This document shows positions 1-8,869 of a DNA stretch of 62,011 bases, piece after piece. Below the pieces are notes generated by a model. The model was not told the origin of the DNA. It saw nothing but the letters and a program-made list of their open reading frames with translations, and ran no database searches. The stretch lies in the NCBI GenBank assembly GCA_947481635.1, contig CANKHJ010000005.1, forward strand, positions 1 through 62,011, in the 5' to 3' direction. Position numbers and translations under genes: made by a program. Within the stretch, counting starts at the first letter, position 1, and each line of letters starts with the position of its first letter. Source of the DNA: Bradyrhizobiaceae bacterium (GTDB lineage: Bacteria; Pseudomonadota; Alphaproteobacteria; Rhizobiales; Xanthobacteraceae).

Positions 1-134
1 CCGGAAGTGCGGACCCGGCGCTATCTGCCCGTGATGAGCGCGGTTGTGATCCGGACCCGCTACTAGTCTGTCACGGCGCAGCCTCAGGCTTCTTTGATCT
101 AGAGAAACAGGCGCTCGCCACAAAACGCGTCGTG

Positions 135-1616
135 TTAGTTTGACAGCCCGTGCTTCGCCAGCACGGCGCGCACCGCTTCGACCAGCTGAGCTTCCGGCAC
201 CTTCTGCTGCGCCTCGGCCTGCTTCTGCAGATACTCTTCGCGATCCTTGATCGCGGTGAGGCTCGCGCCCAGCACCAGATCCTTGATCTGAATCACGCCC
301 TCGGCCTTCTCGTCCGAGCCCTGGATCACGACGCAGGGCGCGTTGCGCTTGTCGGCATATTTGAGCTGGTTGCCCATGTTCTTCGGATTGCCGAGATAGA
401 GCTCGGCGCGGATCTTCGCGTTGCGCAAAGCCCCGACCATGGCCTGATAATCGGCGACCCGATCACGGTCGAACACCGTGACCACCACCGGACCGGTTGC
501 AGGCTTGGTGTCCAGCTTGCCGATCAAGGTCAGCGCGGCCTGCAACCGCGACACGCCGATCGAGAATCCCGTCGCAGGCACCGGCTCGCCCCGGAAGCGC
601 GACACCAGCCCGTCATAACGCCCGCCGCCGCCGACCGAACCGAAACGCACCGGCCGTCCCTTGTCATCCTTGGTGTCGAGCAGCAATTCAACTTCGTAGA
701 CCGGGCCGGTGTAATATTCGAGCCCGCGCACGACCGACGGATCAATGAGGATGCGATCTTCGCCGTAGCCGGCCGCCTTGGTCAGTTCCGCAATGCCGAA
801 GAGCTCCGCTGCGCCCTGCTCGGCCAGCAGCATCAGTTGAGCGATGGTCGTCTTGTTGTCGCCGGACGGCACTGAAATCGACGCGATAATGCGCGCGCTG
901 GATTCCGGCGAGAGCCCGGCGCCCTTGGTAAAATCTCCGCTGTCGTCTTTGCGCCCTTCGCCGAGCAACTGACGCACGCCCTCGACACCGAGGCGATCGA
1001 GCTTGTCGATCGCGCGCAGCACGGTGAGACGCTTTCCCGCATTCGCGTCGCCTGCGAGACCGACGGATTCGAGAACGCCGTCGAGCACCTTGCGATTATT
1101 CACCTTCACAACGTAGCTGCCGCGCGGAATGCCGAGCGCTTCCATCGTGTCCGCAGCCATCATGCAGATTTCGGCATCCGCGGCGGGCGAAGCGCTTCCC
1201 ACCGTGTCGGCATCGAACTGCATGAATTGGCGGAACCGTCCCGGCCCCGGCTTCTCGTTGCGGAACACATAGCCACTGCGATAGCTGCGATACGGCAGCA
1301 CAAAATCAGCGGTGCCGATCTTCTCCGCGACATAGCGCGCGAGCGGCGCGGTGAGATCGTAGCGCAGCGAGAGCCATTGTTCGTCGTCGTCCTGAAACGA
1401 GAATACGCCTTCGTTCGGACGATCCTGATCGGGCAGGAATTTGCCGAGCGCGTCGGTGTATTCGATCGCCGGCGTCTCCACCGGCTCGAAGCCGTAGAGT
1501 TCATAGACCTGCTGGATGGTCTCGATCATGCGGCGCGTCGCCGCGATCTCAGCCGGGCCGCGATCAGCCAGCCCGCGCGGCAGGCGCGCCTTCAGCTTGT
1601 TGGTCTTGTCGGCCAT
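135..1616 (-). CDS. hisS: Histidyl-tRNA synthetase, alphaproteobacterial type
   Basis: Charges tRNA-His with histidine in the cytoplasm. The 493-residue product starts at [15 protein letters not shown]; the frame stays open upstream to about 1943, but that extension is low-complexity and I discard it. Class II motif 2 is [20 protein letters not shown] (about residues 119-137) in place of the usual RHERPQxGRxRQF form. The histidine-binding motif [11 protein letters not shown] follows, and a C-terminal anticodon-binding domain is present. The altered motif 2 is the form known from alphaproteobacteria such as Caulobacter, whose tRNA-His lacks the extra G-1. The gene is divergent from the next gene with 148 bp between them; identity is secure. 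Confidence 0.96.
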   Translation of the reverse strand: MADKTNKLKARLPRGLADRGPAEIAATRRMIETIQQVYELYGFEPVETPAIEYTDALGKFLPDQDRPNEGVFSFQDDDEQWLSLRYDLTAPLARYVAEKIGTADFVLPYRSYRSGYVFRNEKPGPGRFRQFMQFDADTVGSASPAADAEICMMAADTMEALGIPRGSYVVKVNNRKVLDGVLESVGLAGDANAGKRLTVLRAIDKLDRLGVEGVRQLLGEGRKDDSGDFTKGAGLSPESSARIIASISVPSGDNKTTIAQLMLLAEQGAAELFGIAELTKAAGYGEDRILIDPSVVRGLEYYTGPVYEVELLLDTKDDKGRPVRFGSVGGGGRYDGLVSRFRGEPVPATGFSIGVSRLQAALTLIGKLDTKPATGPVVVTVFDRDRVADYQAMVGALRNAKIRAELYLGNPKNMGNQLKYADKRNAPCVVIQGSDEKAEGVIQIKDLVLGASLTAIKDREEYLQKQAEAQQKVPEAQLVEAVRAVLAKHGLSN

Positions 1617-1764
1617 CGCCGGTCTCGCCGCTTTGTGGGATGGCGCGGGTGGTAGCAGCCGCACCGGAGGCGGGCAAGCTGCGCCGCCCGGCGCGCATCC
1701 CTGGAGATGGCGAAAATCACCGCTGTGCGCTTGACCGTTCGCGGCGGCTGATCCAAGGGACCGC

Positions 1765-3306
1765 ATGGCCTCCGTTCCCGCACGTGGCAAGTTCCTCGAC
1801 CGCGCGCTGGTCGCGGCGCAGGTGCGTCCGGGCCGGGTGATCGCCTGGGTGCTCGGGCTGCATGTCGTGGTCTGGACCCTGCTGCCGATCCTGCTCGGCG
1901 GAAACCTGCAACTCGACGTGGTCGAGGGACTGGCGCTCGGCAAGGAGTGGCAGCTCGGCTACTTCAAGCACCCGCCGCTGCCCTGGTGGCTGGCCGACCT
2001 GTCCTATCGCCTGACCGGCGAAGTGCGCGCCGTCGCGCTGCTCGGTCCGCTGGCAAGCGCGGCCTGCATTTACGTGGTCTGGCGCTTTGCGCGCGAGATG
2101 GTGGACGAACGCCGCGCGCTGATCGCGGCGCTAGCGCTCGAAGGGCTACACTTCCTCAGCATTTCCGGAATCAAGTTCAATCACGACGTGCTGCAGCTGC
2201 CGTTCTGGGCGCTGACCGGCTGGTTCTTCTATCGCGGCGTGATGTCGGGACGGGCGGGCGACTGGCTCCTGTCGGGCGCGTTCCTGGCGCTGGCGTTCTG
2301 GTCGAAATACACCGCTTTCGCGCTCGCGGCGACGCTCGGCCTCATCCTTCTGATCGACCCCATTTCACGGCGCGCGTGGCGCACGCCGGGGCCGTATCTG
2401 ATGACAGCCGCGTTCCTGATCGTGCTCGGGCCAAATCTGTGGTGGCTGATCGAGTCCGACTTTCAGCCGTTGCGCTATGTCGAGGGCCGCGCCATCACGG
2501 CGGCTCATTGGTACCAGTTCCTGACCTTCCCGCTCGGCTGGATCGCGAGCCAGGCTGCGTTCATCTCTCCGGCGCTGCTCTTGATCGCGCTGGCCTATTT
2601 CGGCGCGAGCCGCGCGCGTCCGGATTCCGACCGGACGGCTTTGCGCATCGTCAGCGCATTGGCGTTCGGGCCGTTTGTCATCATCACGCTGCTCGCCGCT
2701 TTGCTCGGACGCACGCTGGTCGCCTCGTGGGGTTATCCGCTCTGGATCTTCGCGACGCTCGCCGCCGTGATGTGGCTCGGTCCGGTCGCTGGCCGCGAGC
2801 GGTTGCGGCGTTTCGCCATCGTCTTCCTCGTCGTGTTCGCCGCCTTTCCGATCGGTTATCTCGCCTCCGAGCTGTTCGAGCCGTTCGTGCGTGACCGCGC
2901 CAAGGGCACCGAGTTCCCAGGACGCCTGCTGGCGGACACCGTGACGCGCGACTGGCGCACCCGCACCGGCACGCCGTTGCGCTATGTCAGCGGCGCCGAT
3001 TACGGCACCACCGGGGCCGGCGAATTCGCGGCCAACAATGTCGCGGTCTATTCGCCGGACCGCCCGCATGTGCTGGTCCATGGCGATCCGAAGCTCAGCC
3101 CCTGGATCGACATGGCCGACTTCGAGCGGCGCGGCGCGGTTTTTGTGTGGCAGCAGCGCCGCGATGAGCCCGGCATGCCGCCCGCCTTGCGCAGCGCCTT
3201 CCCGCGCGCGGAATTGCAGCCGTCACTGGTGCTGCCGCGCCAGACGCTCAATCCGCGGGTCCGCCCGGAGCGGATCGGCTATGCGATCATGCCGCCGAAG
3301 CCGTGA
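1765..3306 (+). CDS. ArnT-like GT39 family membrane glycosyltransferase
   Basis: A 513-residue polytopic membrane protein of the dolichyl-phosphate-mannose mannosyltransferase/ArnT superfamily. These enzymes move a sugar from a polyprenyl-phosphate carrier to lipid or protein on the periplasmic side. An early loop after the first membrane segment carries [19 protein letters not shown], which holds the acidic and KHPP residues typical of this fold. About ten hydrophobic segments follow, then a soluble C-terminal domain of roughly 120 residues. The acceptor and sugar cannot be read from sequence. It stands alone between hisS and the EAL gene; the GT2 enzyme at 41896 could supply its lipid-linked donor, but that is only inference. 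The start is the first in-frame ATG. Confidence 0.8.
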   Translation: MASVPARGKFLDRALVAAQVRPGRVIAWVLGLHVVVWTLLPILLGGNLQLDVVEGLALGKEWQLGYFKHPPLPWWLADLSYRLTGEVRAVALLGPLASAACIYVVWRFAREMVDERRALIAALALEGLHFLSISGIKFNHDVLQLPFWALTGWFFYRGVMSGRAGDWLLSGAFLALAFWSKYTAFALAATLGLILLIDPISRRAWRTPGPYLMTAAFLIVLGPNLWWLIESDFQPLRYVEGRAITAAHWYQFLTFPLGWIASQAAFISPALLLIALAYFGASRARPDSDRTALRIVSALAFGPFVIITLLAALLGRTLVASWGYPLWIFATLAAVMWLGPVAGRERLRRFAIVFLVVFAAFPIGYLASELFEPFVRDRAKGTEFPGRLLADTVTRDWRTRTGTPLRYVSGADYGTTGAGEFAANNVAVYSPDRPHVLVHGDPKLSPWIDMADFERRGAVFVWQQRRDEPGMPPALRSAFPRAELQPSLVLPRQTLNPRVRPERIGYAIMPPKP

Positions 3307-3464
3307 TTGAGGCGCCGTCATTCCGGGCCGGCCTCACGGGAACGCGGGATTGCCCGCCTTAACCCTGCGGCAGGATCACATCGCCATTCGCTTGCGCGCC
3401 CCGCGGCGGTCATGAACATTGTGGGCGGCAGCGGCGAATCAGCCGCGGGGCATCGGACCGGACC

Positions 3465-4907
3465 ATGTCGCGCATCGGCGCCATCTTTGTTGCGATCTGC
3501 ATGGTGTTGATCGCCGGCTCGACCGGCGCGGTGGCGCTGCTCGGCTTCGGCATCGATCTCTGGCAGGCCGCGTTGGTTGCGGTCGTCGTCCTGGTGCTTT
3601 TGTCGCTCGGCAATATGGTGACCACGCGCCTGGGCGACCGTGGCGTGGTCGGCGACCATATCGCGGACCTTTCGCGCTCCGGCTCTGACATCGCGCGCCA
3701 GATGGCGGCACTCGACCGCCGGCTGTCGGCGATGGAGGGCAAGGTCGACGCCGCAGTGGCGCGCACCCGTGCCGCAACCGATCCGCTCGGCGTCGAACTC
3801 GGCGAGCTCAGCAATCTGGTCAAGCAACTGGCGGAATCGGTCGCCGCGCAGGATCGGCTAGCGCAGGAACGCGCTCACCAGTCCGCGACCCAGCCGCCGG
3901 TTCAAGCGTCCGTCCCGGCGTCGATCGAGCCATCGGTTCAATCGTCGATTCAATTGCCCTTGCCGACGTCGCTCCCGGGCGCCGATTTCGTGGAGATCGA
4001 GCCGACCATTCAGTCCGCTTCGGCGCCCGCGACCGGTTCCGCAACCGAGCGGCTGGTGAGCAGCTTGCGCGACGCGATCGAGAGCAACCGCATCGATCTC
4101 TACCTGCAGCCGATTGTCACGCTGCCGCAGCGCAAGGTGCGCTATTACGAGGCGCTGTCGCGGCTGCGCGGCGACAATGGCGACGCCATCCCAGCCGCGG
4201 ATTTTGTGCCGGCCGCCGAAGACGCCGGCCTGATGCCGAAGATCGACAATCTCGCGGTGTTCCGCTGCGTCCAGATCGTGCGCCGCCTGCTGCTGAAGAA
4301 TCGCGAAGTTGGGCTGTTCTGCAATCTTTCGGCAGCGACCCTCACCGATGCCACGGTGTTTCCGCAACTGGTCGAGTTTCTCGAAGCGAACCGCGCCATC
4401 GCGCCGTCGCTGGTGCTGGAATTCAGGCATGCGGTCTGGCGCACGATGGGGCCGAGGGAGCACGAGGCGCTGGCGACGCTGGCACAGCACGGTTACCGTT
4501 TCTCGATCGACAATGTCACCGATCTCGGCTTGCAGCCGCGCGACCTCGCCGACCGCCATGTGAAATTCATCAAGGTGCCGGGCAACCTGTTGCTCAACCG
4601 CAGCGGCATCGCGCCATCGAGCGATATCCATCCAGCCGACCTGTCCGACCTGATGCTGCGTTTCGGCATCGACCTGATCGGCGACAAGATCGAAACCGAG
4701 CCGATGGCGATCGACCTGCTAGACTGCGACTTGCGTTACGGCCAGGGCTTCCTGTTCTCGCCGCCGCGGCCGGTGCGCGCCGACGCGCTGCAAGGCGTCT
4801 CCGAGCCCGCGCCGCCGGTCGAGACCGCCGCCCTGCCCAAGCAGCCGGCGCCGGTCGCGCGCTCAGGCCTGGCCCAGCTTGCAACGGCCGTCATCGCGCG
4901 CCATTAA
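3465..4907 (+). CDS. TipF-like membrane protein with degenerate EAL domain
   Basis: The 480-residue protein has two membrane helices (about 4-26 and 32-52), a probable coiled coil (about 60-140), a Pro/Ser-rich linker and a C-terminal EAL domain (about 195-445). The EAL motif (YEALSRLR, E229), N287, E319, K367 and Q427 are kept. The usual DDFG becomes DNVT (D349, N350) and the usual AEGVE becomes GDKIE (406-410), so two metal-site positions are altered. It therefore probably binds cyclic-di-GMP rather than cleaving it. The layout matches Caulobacter TipF, a cyclic-di-GMP receptor that places the flagellum. The TipF assignment rests on architecture only; no flagellar genes are in the window. 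Confidence 0.75.
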   Translation: MSRIGAIFVAICMVLIAGSTGAVALLGFGIDLWQAALVAVVVLVLLSLGNMVTTRLGDRGVVGDHIADLSRSGSDIARQMAALDRRLSAMEGKVDAAVARTRAATDPLGVELGELSNLVKQLAESVAAQDRLAQERAHQSATQPPVQASVPASIEPSVQSSIQLPLPTSLPGADFVEIEPTIQSASAPATGSATERLVSSLRDAIESNRIDLYLQPIVTLPQRKVRYYEALSRLRGDNGDAIPAADFVPAAEDAGLMPKIDNLAVFRCVQIVRRLLLKNREVGLFCNLSAATLTDATVFPQLVEFLEANRAIAPSLVLEFRHAVWRTMGPREHEALATLAQHGYRFSIDNVTDLGLQPRDLADRHVKFIKVPGNLLLNRSGIAPSSDIHPADLSDLMLRFGIDLIGDKIETEPMAIDLLDCDLRYGQGFLFSPPRPVRADALQGVSEPAPPVETAALPKQPAPVARSGLAQLATAVIARH

Positions 4908-4946
4908 GCGGCGACGTTCTGACTATCCTCCGACAGATTGAGTTTC

Positions 4947-5786
4947 ATGCCGACGGTTCTCGAACACTTTGAATCCATCGCCGGGCGATATGACGTCCTG
5001 CTCTGCGACGTCTGGGGCGTGGTGCATAACGGCGTGCGTCCATTCGCGGGCGCGTGTGATGCACTGGCGCGCTTCCGCAAGAACGGAGGCGCGGTGGTGC
5101 TGATCACCAACGCGCCGCGGCCCGGTCCGCACGTCATCAAGCAGGTCGGTGACGTCGGCGTGGCGCGCGACGTATTCGACGACGTGGCGAGTTCCGGCGA
5201 CGTGACTCAATCCGTGATCCGGGAACGCAAGGGTCAGACCGTGTTCCATATCGGGCCGGAGCGCGATCTGCCGATCTTCACCGAACTGGATGTCGCGCTG
5301 GTCGCGGCGGAGCAGGCCGATTATGTCGTCTGCACCGGGCTGTTCGACGACACCAAAGAAACGCCGGAGGACTACGCACCGCTGCTGGCCAGGCTCAAAC
5401 AGCGCGGGCTGTTCATGCTGTGCGGCAATCCGGACGTCGTGGTCTCGCGGGGCAACGACCTGATCTATTGCGCCGGCGCGCTGGCCGATGCCTATGCCGC
5501 AATCGGCGGCGAGGTGTTCTATGCGGGCAAGCCGCATCGCCCGATCTATGACATGGCCTTGGCCAAGGCCGAGCAGGTGCGCGGCCGCAAACCCGATCAT
5601 AAGCGCATCCTGGCGATCGGTGACTCGATCCGCACCGACCTGATCGGCGCGAACGCCGCCGGTCTCGATTTCCTGTTCATCCGCGCCGGCATTCACGCAG
5701 AGGAATTCGCCGATCCGGCCGTGTTCGCGCGCGCTCTCGCCGAGGCGGGCGCCGAGCCGATCGCGGTGATGCAGGAACTACGCTAA
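4947..5786 (+). CDS. HAD superfamily class IIA phosphatase (TIGR01459 type)
   Basis: A 279-residue HAD-fold hydrolase. The nucleophile loop reads LLCDVWGVVHNG (D21), with Trp at the position where most HAD enzymes have the second Asp; this DxWG form marks the TIGR01459 subgroup common in alphaproteobacteria. A C2-type cap lies in the middle, followed by the lysine loop (AGKPHRPIYD) and the metal loop GDSIRTDLIGANAAGLD. The substrate is unknown, probably a small phosphorylated metabolite. I take ATG at 4947; a TTG three codons upstream is in frame but less likely. It begins 39 bp after the EAL gene and ends 38 bp from the convergent cheY-like gene. Confidence 0.85.
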   Translation: MPTVLEHFESIAGRYDVLLCDVWGVVHNGVRPFAGACDALARFRKNGGAVVLITNAPRPGPHVIKQVGDVGVARDVFDDVASSGDVTQSVIRERKGQTVFHIGPERDLPIFTELDVALVAAEQADYVVCTGLFDDTKETPEDYAPLLARLKQRGLFMLCGNPDVVVSRGNDLIYCAGALADAYAAIGGEVFYAGKPHRPIYDMALAKAEQVRGRKPDHKRILAIGDSIRTDLIGANAAGLDFLFIRAGIHAEEFADPAVFARALAEAGAEPIAVMQELR

Positions 5787-5824
5787 AACGATTGCGCCAG
5801 CCGGCGTCGAACGAACGAACTCCG

Positions 5825-6232
5825 CTAAGCTGCGGCGTTCGACTCCGCTTCCTGTTCGAACACCGTCTCGATCTTGCTCTGCAAGGTCTGGGCGTTGAAC
5901 GGCTTCACGATGTAATTGTTCACGCCGGCCTTCTTGGCCGCGATGACGTTCTCGGTCTTGGACTCGGCCGTGACCATGATGAACGGCAAATGGGCCAGCA
6001 GCGGATCGGCCCGGACCTGGATCAGCAGGTCATAGCCGCTCATCGGCTCCATGTTCCAATCGGAGATCACCAGCCCGTATTTCTTTTCGCGCAGGCGCAC
6101 CAGGGCCGAGGTGCCGTCATTGGCGTCATCGATATTGTCGAAGCCGATCTGCTTCAACAGGTTCCGGATGATACGCAGCATCGTGTTGTAGTCATCGACC
6201 ACGAGCACCTGCATCGATAGATCGACGTTCAT
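5825..6232 (-). CDS. CheY-like single-domain response regulator
   Basis: A 135-residue receiver domain with no output domain. It carries the acidic pair D13/D14, phospho-acceptor D58 (in VISDWNMEPMSG), T88 and K110 (VKPF), so all phosphorylation residues are intact. The VISDWN stretch is typical of true CheY rather than DivK or Spo0F-like receivers. The MNVDLSMQ start gives the usual CheY length; the frame is open further upstream but encodes nothing conserved. There is no CheA, CheW or CheR beside it, so its kinase is elsewhere. A CheZ-like gene lies at 48730. A near match to a CtrA box sits in the upstream region (see 6330-6345). Confidence 0.88.
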   Translation of the reverse strand: MNVDLSMQVLVVDDYNTMLRIIRNLLKQIGFDNIDDANDGTSALVRLREKKYGLVISDWNMEPMSGYDLLIQVRADPLLAHLPFIMVTAESKTENVIAAKKAGVNNYIVKPFNAQTLQSKIETVFEQEAESNAAA

Positions 6233-6329
6233 GATCCGCTCCGACCTGCGACGACCAGCGCCGCCTTTCCAGTAACGGCCATCCGGGTCGCTCTCCCCGC
6301 CCCAATCGCGGGACACTAGCCAACGCTCT

Positions 6330-6345
6330 TGAACAATCAGTTAAC
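6330..6345 (+). promoter_or_regulatory. Possible CtrA box (8 of 9 consensus positions)
   Basis: The sequence TGAA-N7-TTAAC matches the alphaproteobacterial cell-cycle regulator CtrA consensus TTAA-N7-TTAAC at all but one base. It lies about 100 bp upstream of the CheY-like start and about 80 bp upstream of the divergent GNAT gene. CtrA controls motility genes in many alphaproteobacteria, so the placement makes sense, but a single near match can arise by chance. Confidence 0.3.
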
Positions 6346-6423
6346 CTCGCCATAGCCGCCGGCGATTGGCGATTAGGCTATGCTGGGCGCAGACATGCTG
6401 CGCGCCACATTCAGGGAACGGCC

Positions 6424-6837
6424 ATGGCCATTGCTTACCGGCGGGAAGACGACCTCGGCGCCGCCGCCTTCATCGACATCCTGGAGCGGTCCGGGCTGGC
6501 GGAGCGCCGGCCGGTGGGCAATCCGGAGCGGATCGCGAAAATGCTGCGTCATGCCAACCTGATCGTCAGCGCCCGGGACGGCGACCGGCTGGTCGGCGTG
6601 TCGCGCGCGCTCTCGGATTTCGCCTATTGCTGCTACCTGTCCGACCTCGCGGTTGACCGCGACTACCAGGGGCAGGGTATCGGGACACGGCTGATCGCCG
6701 AGACCCATGCCGCCGCCGGGCCGGACTCGATGTGTCTGCTGCTCTCGGCGCCGGACGCACTGGGCTTCTACCGGGCGATCGGGATGCCGAAATCCGAGGT
6801 CGCTTTCATGTATCCTCGGACGGAGCCAACCAGTTGA
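6424..6837 (+). CDS. GNAT family N-acetyltransferase
   Basis: A 137-residue acetyl-CoA-dependent acetyltransferase of the GNAT fold. The acetyl-CoA pyrophosphate-binding loop reads DYQGQGIGTRLI (Q/RxxGxG/A form), preceded by the strand YLSDLAVDR. A late GFYRAIGM motif, common in small GNAT enzymes, supplies a tyrosine at the usual proton-donor position. A short GGGA-like ribosome site precedes the ATG. Substrate is unknown. It is monocistronic or weakly linked to ribF, which begins 49 bp downstream. Confidence 0.85.
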   Translation: MAIAYRREDDLGAAAFIDILERSGLAERRPVGNPERIAKMLRHANLIVSARDGDRLVGVSRALSDFAYCCYLSDLAVDRDYQGQGIGTRLIAETHAAAGPDSMCLLLSAPDALGFYRAIGMPKSEVAFMYPRTEPTS

Positions 6838-6886
6838 ACTCGCCAGCGGCTGTTTCTATAGGGATCACCCCGGCTGATAATCCCAC

Positions 6887-7873
6887 ATGACCGAGATGAA
6901 CGCACCGACGAGGCCATTCACTCTGGCGAGCGGCGAGGCCGCAGCGCCGGAGCTGCGCGGCGCGGTCGTGACCATCGGCAATTTCGACGGCGTTCACCTC
7001 GGCCATCGCGCTGCCGTGGCGGCGGCGCGGGCGCGCGGCGACGCCACCGGCCGCCCCGCGGCGGCGCTGACCTTCGAGCCGCATCCGCGCAGCTTCTTCC
7101 GTCCCACCGAGCCGCTATTCCGGCTGTCCGACGCGCCGACCAAGGTGCGCCTGCTCGCCGCGACCGGCCTCGACGGCGTGATCGTGCTCGATTTCAAGGA
7201 GAAGCTGGCGGCGCTGTCGGCTGAGGACTTCGTGCAGCAGATCCTGGTCGAGCGCTTCGCGATCACCGGCGCCATGATCGGCCACGACTTCAATTTCGGA
7301 AACAAGCGCACCGGCACGCCGGCTTTCCTCGCCGAACGTGGCGAGAAACATGGTTTCTCGGTCGAGGTGGTGCCGCATTATGCGATCGACGGACGGCCGG
7401 TCTCGTCCGGCGCGATCCGCAATGCGCTGACGCTGGGGAAGATCGACGACGCCACCGCGATGCTCGGCTATCCGTGGTTCGTGACCGGCGAAGTGGTGCA
7501 TGGCGAGAAGCGCGGCCGCGACCTCGGCTTTCCCACCGCGAATATCCGGGTCGATCCCGCCTGCGGCCTGCGGCACGGCATCTATGCCGTCCGCGTGCGC
7601 TTCGACGGCCACCTGTATGACGGCGTCGCGAGCTTCGGCCGCCGGCCGACATTCGACAATGGCCCGGTGCTGCTGGAAGTCGTGCTGTTCGATTTCGAAG
7701 GCGACCTCTACGGCAAGACGCTCGACGTCGCGTTCATCGCCTGGGTCCGCGAGGAGCTGAAATTCGACAGCGTCGAGGCGCTGATCGTACAGATGAAACA
7801 AGACAGCCAGTTTTCGCGCAATGCTCTGAAGCAGAATACCGGCAGCTTCCCGCCGCTCGCGCCGCTGCCTTAA
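6887..7873 (+). CDS. ribF: Bifunctional riboflavin kinase / FAD synthetase
   Basis: Converts riboflavin to FMN and then to FAD. The N-terminal nucleotidyltransferase half has IGNFDGVHLGHRA and GHDFNFGNKRTG. The C-terminal flavokinase half has GEKRGRDLGFPTANI and the SFGRRPTFDNG loop. At 328 residues it is about the normal length, with a short Pro-rich tail (PPLAPLP) that looks non-essential. Its stop codon overlaps the stop of the convergent holin-like gene by 4 bp. No FMN riboswitch is seen in the 49-bp leader. Confidence 0.95.
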   Translation: MTEMNAPTRPFTLASGEAAAPELRGAVVTIGNFDGVHLGHRAAVAAARARGDATGRPAAALTFEPHPRSFFRPTEPLFRLSDAPTKVRLLAATGLDGVIVLDFKEKLAALSAEDFVQQILVERFAITGAMIGHDFNFGNKRTGTPAFLAERGEKHGFSVEVVPHYAIDGRPVSSGAIRNALTLGKIDDATAMLGYPWFVTGEVVHGEKRGRDLGFPTANIRVDPACGLRHGIYAVRVRFDGHLYDGVASFGRRPTFDNGPVLLEVVLFDFEGDLYGKTLDVAFIAWVREELKFDSVEALIVQMKQDSQFSRNALKQNTGSFPPLAPLP

Positions 7874-8340
7874 GCCTCAGGTTCCTTATTGCGCGCGTGA
7901 TGACGCGCCCATTCCTTGCCCAGGGTTGCGGCCAGGAAACCCGCGGCGGCGATCGGCACGATGCGCTTGAGGCCCATGAAGGACAGCACCTGCACGCCCA
8001 TCGCGAGCATCTTCGGGTCCATCCATGACACCGCGGAATGCTGACGGGCCGTCGCCGCCAGCGTGAGTTCGGCCCGCGCCCGATCGATATTGCGGCCGCG
8101 CGTCAGCACCAGCGCCAGCAGCGATATGATCGCCAGCGCCAGAAAGATTCCAGCGATGATCAGCGCAGCGGTCACTGAATCATAGCGCTGCGATAGCCAG
8201 ACGAATGCGGCGATCAGAAAGAATACGACGGCGATGACCGTCGAAATCCACGTGACGATCGCGAATATGACGATGGCGCTGCTGAAGCCGGTCTTGAGCC
8301 TCAGCTTCAGCAGCTGTTCGTTGATCAGCCCCTTGATCAT
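7870..8340 (-). CDS. Phage-holin-superfamily-like membrane protein
   Basis: A 156-residue membrane protein with two strong adjacent hydrophobic helices (about 20-48 and 58-82) and a weaker one near the C-terminus (about 128-142). This form is usually annotated as a holin-superfamily or Act-like membrane protein (compare YqjE-type proteins). It lies just downstream of a DUF883 (ElaB/YqjD-like) gene on the same strand, as yqjE lies beside yqjD in E. coli. The function is not established; stationary-phase membrane physiology is a guess from that parallel. Nothing else here suggests a prophage. Confidence 0.65.
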   Translation of the reverse strand: MIKGLINEQLLKLRLKTGFSSAIVIFAIVTWISTVIAVVFFLIAAFVWLSQRYDSVTAALIIAGIFLALAIISLLALVLTRGRNIDRARAELTLAATARQHSAVSWMDPKMLAMGVQVLSFMGLKRIVPIAAAGFLAATLGKEWARHHARNKEPEA

Positions 8341-8353
8341 CTGATGCGCCTAT

Positions 8354-8411
8354 AGCGTTTTCGAGCGAAGTGGATGCCGGTTCGCGTGAAGAAAACGCGT
8401 CAGAGCAAGAA
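8354..8411. repeat. Dispersed intergenic repeat of rhizobial type
   Basis: A roughly 58-bp segment beginning AGCGTTTTCGAGCGAAGTGG and ending with GAAAACGCGTCAGAGCAA. GCGTTTTC (8355-8362) and GAAAACGC (8391-8398) form a perfect inverted pair that could fold at RNA or DNA level. I recognise near-identical segments as high-copy intergenic repeats in Bradyrhizobium-like genomes; only one clear copy is in this window. Confidence 0.6.
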
Positions 8412-8414
8412 GCG

Positions 8415-8438
8415 AGAGCCCCGCAAGGCCGGGGCTCT
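8415..8438 (-). terminator. Hairpin terminator after the DUF883 gene
   Basis: A perfect 9-bp stem AGAGCCCCG / CGGGGCTCT with a 6-base loop lies 10 bp past the stop codon of the minus-strand DUF883 gene. The following minus-strand sequence is CGCTTCTTGCT, only moderately T-rich, so termination efficiency is uncertain. Confidence 0.6.
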
Positions 8439-8447
8439 GAAGGGCGA

Positions 8448-8801
8448 TCAGCGCCGCCAGATCGCGCCAAGCAGGAAGCCGAGGCCGAGCGTGATCGCCA
8501 GCGTGGTGTAAGGCCGGGTCTCGATCGATTCGTCGATCGCGTCGGTGAAAGTGTCAGCGACTTCGCCGACCGCCTCACGCGCTTCGCCGGCGACACCTTC
8601 GACGCTCGAGCGCGCCGACTGATAAACCGTGTTGCCCTTGGCTGCGAGGATCGCCGCCACCTGCTCGGCGAGGCGGGTCATATCGCCACCGAGTGCGCTC
8701 AGATCGGCGCCGATATCGCTCTGGGCATCGGAGGCCGCCTTGTTGACGTCGCGTGCCGTGTCTTTCACGGCGTCCTTGATGCTGCTGGTACGATCCGACA
8801 T
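8448..8801 (-). CDS. DUF883 family (ElaB/YqjD-like) membrane-anchored protein
   Basis: A 117-residue, mostly helical Ala/Asp-rich protein ending in a single membrane anchor (TLAITLGLGFLLGAIWRR). This tail, with a glycine-rich helix closing in WRR, is the hallmark of the ElaB/YqjD family. E. coli members bind ribosomes or the inner membrane in stationary phase; that role is known for the family and not shown here. It lies upstream of the holin-like gene on the same strand, but a terminator-like hairpin and a repeat separate them. Confidence 0.85.
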   Translation of the reverse strand: MSDRTSSIKDAVKDTARDVNKAASDAQSDIGADLSALGGDMTRLAEQVAAILAAKGNTVYQSARSSVEGVAGEAREAVGEVADTFTDAIDESIETRPYTTLAITLGLGFLLGAIWRR

Positions 8802-8869
8802 GTAACACTCCGAATTTTGGGGGAAGAAGCCCGCGCCGCCTTAACCCGCGCTTCCACCAAAAGTTCCAT

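Noticed and set aside
1..66. Open plus-strand frame of 21 codons ending in TAG (…SAVVIRTRY)
   Set aside because: It could be the 3' end of a gene starting outside the window, but 21 residues show no recognisable family and another frame is also open, so no gene is called.
7870..8340. Prophage remnant suggested by a holin-like protein
   Set aside because: No phage structural, lysis or integrase genes lie nearby, and the YqjE/YqjD-like pairing explains it better.
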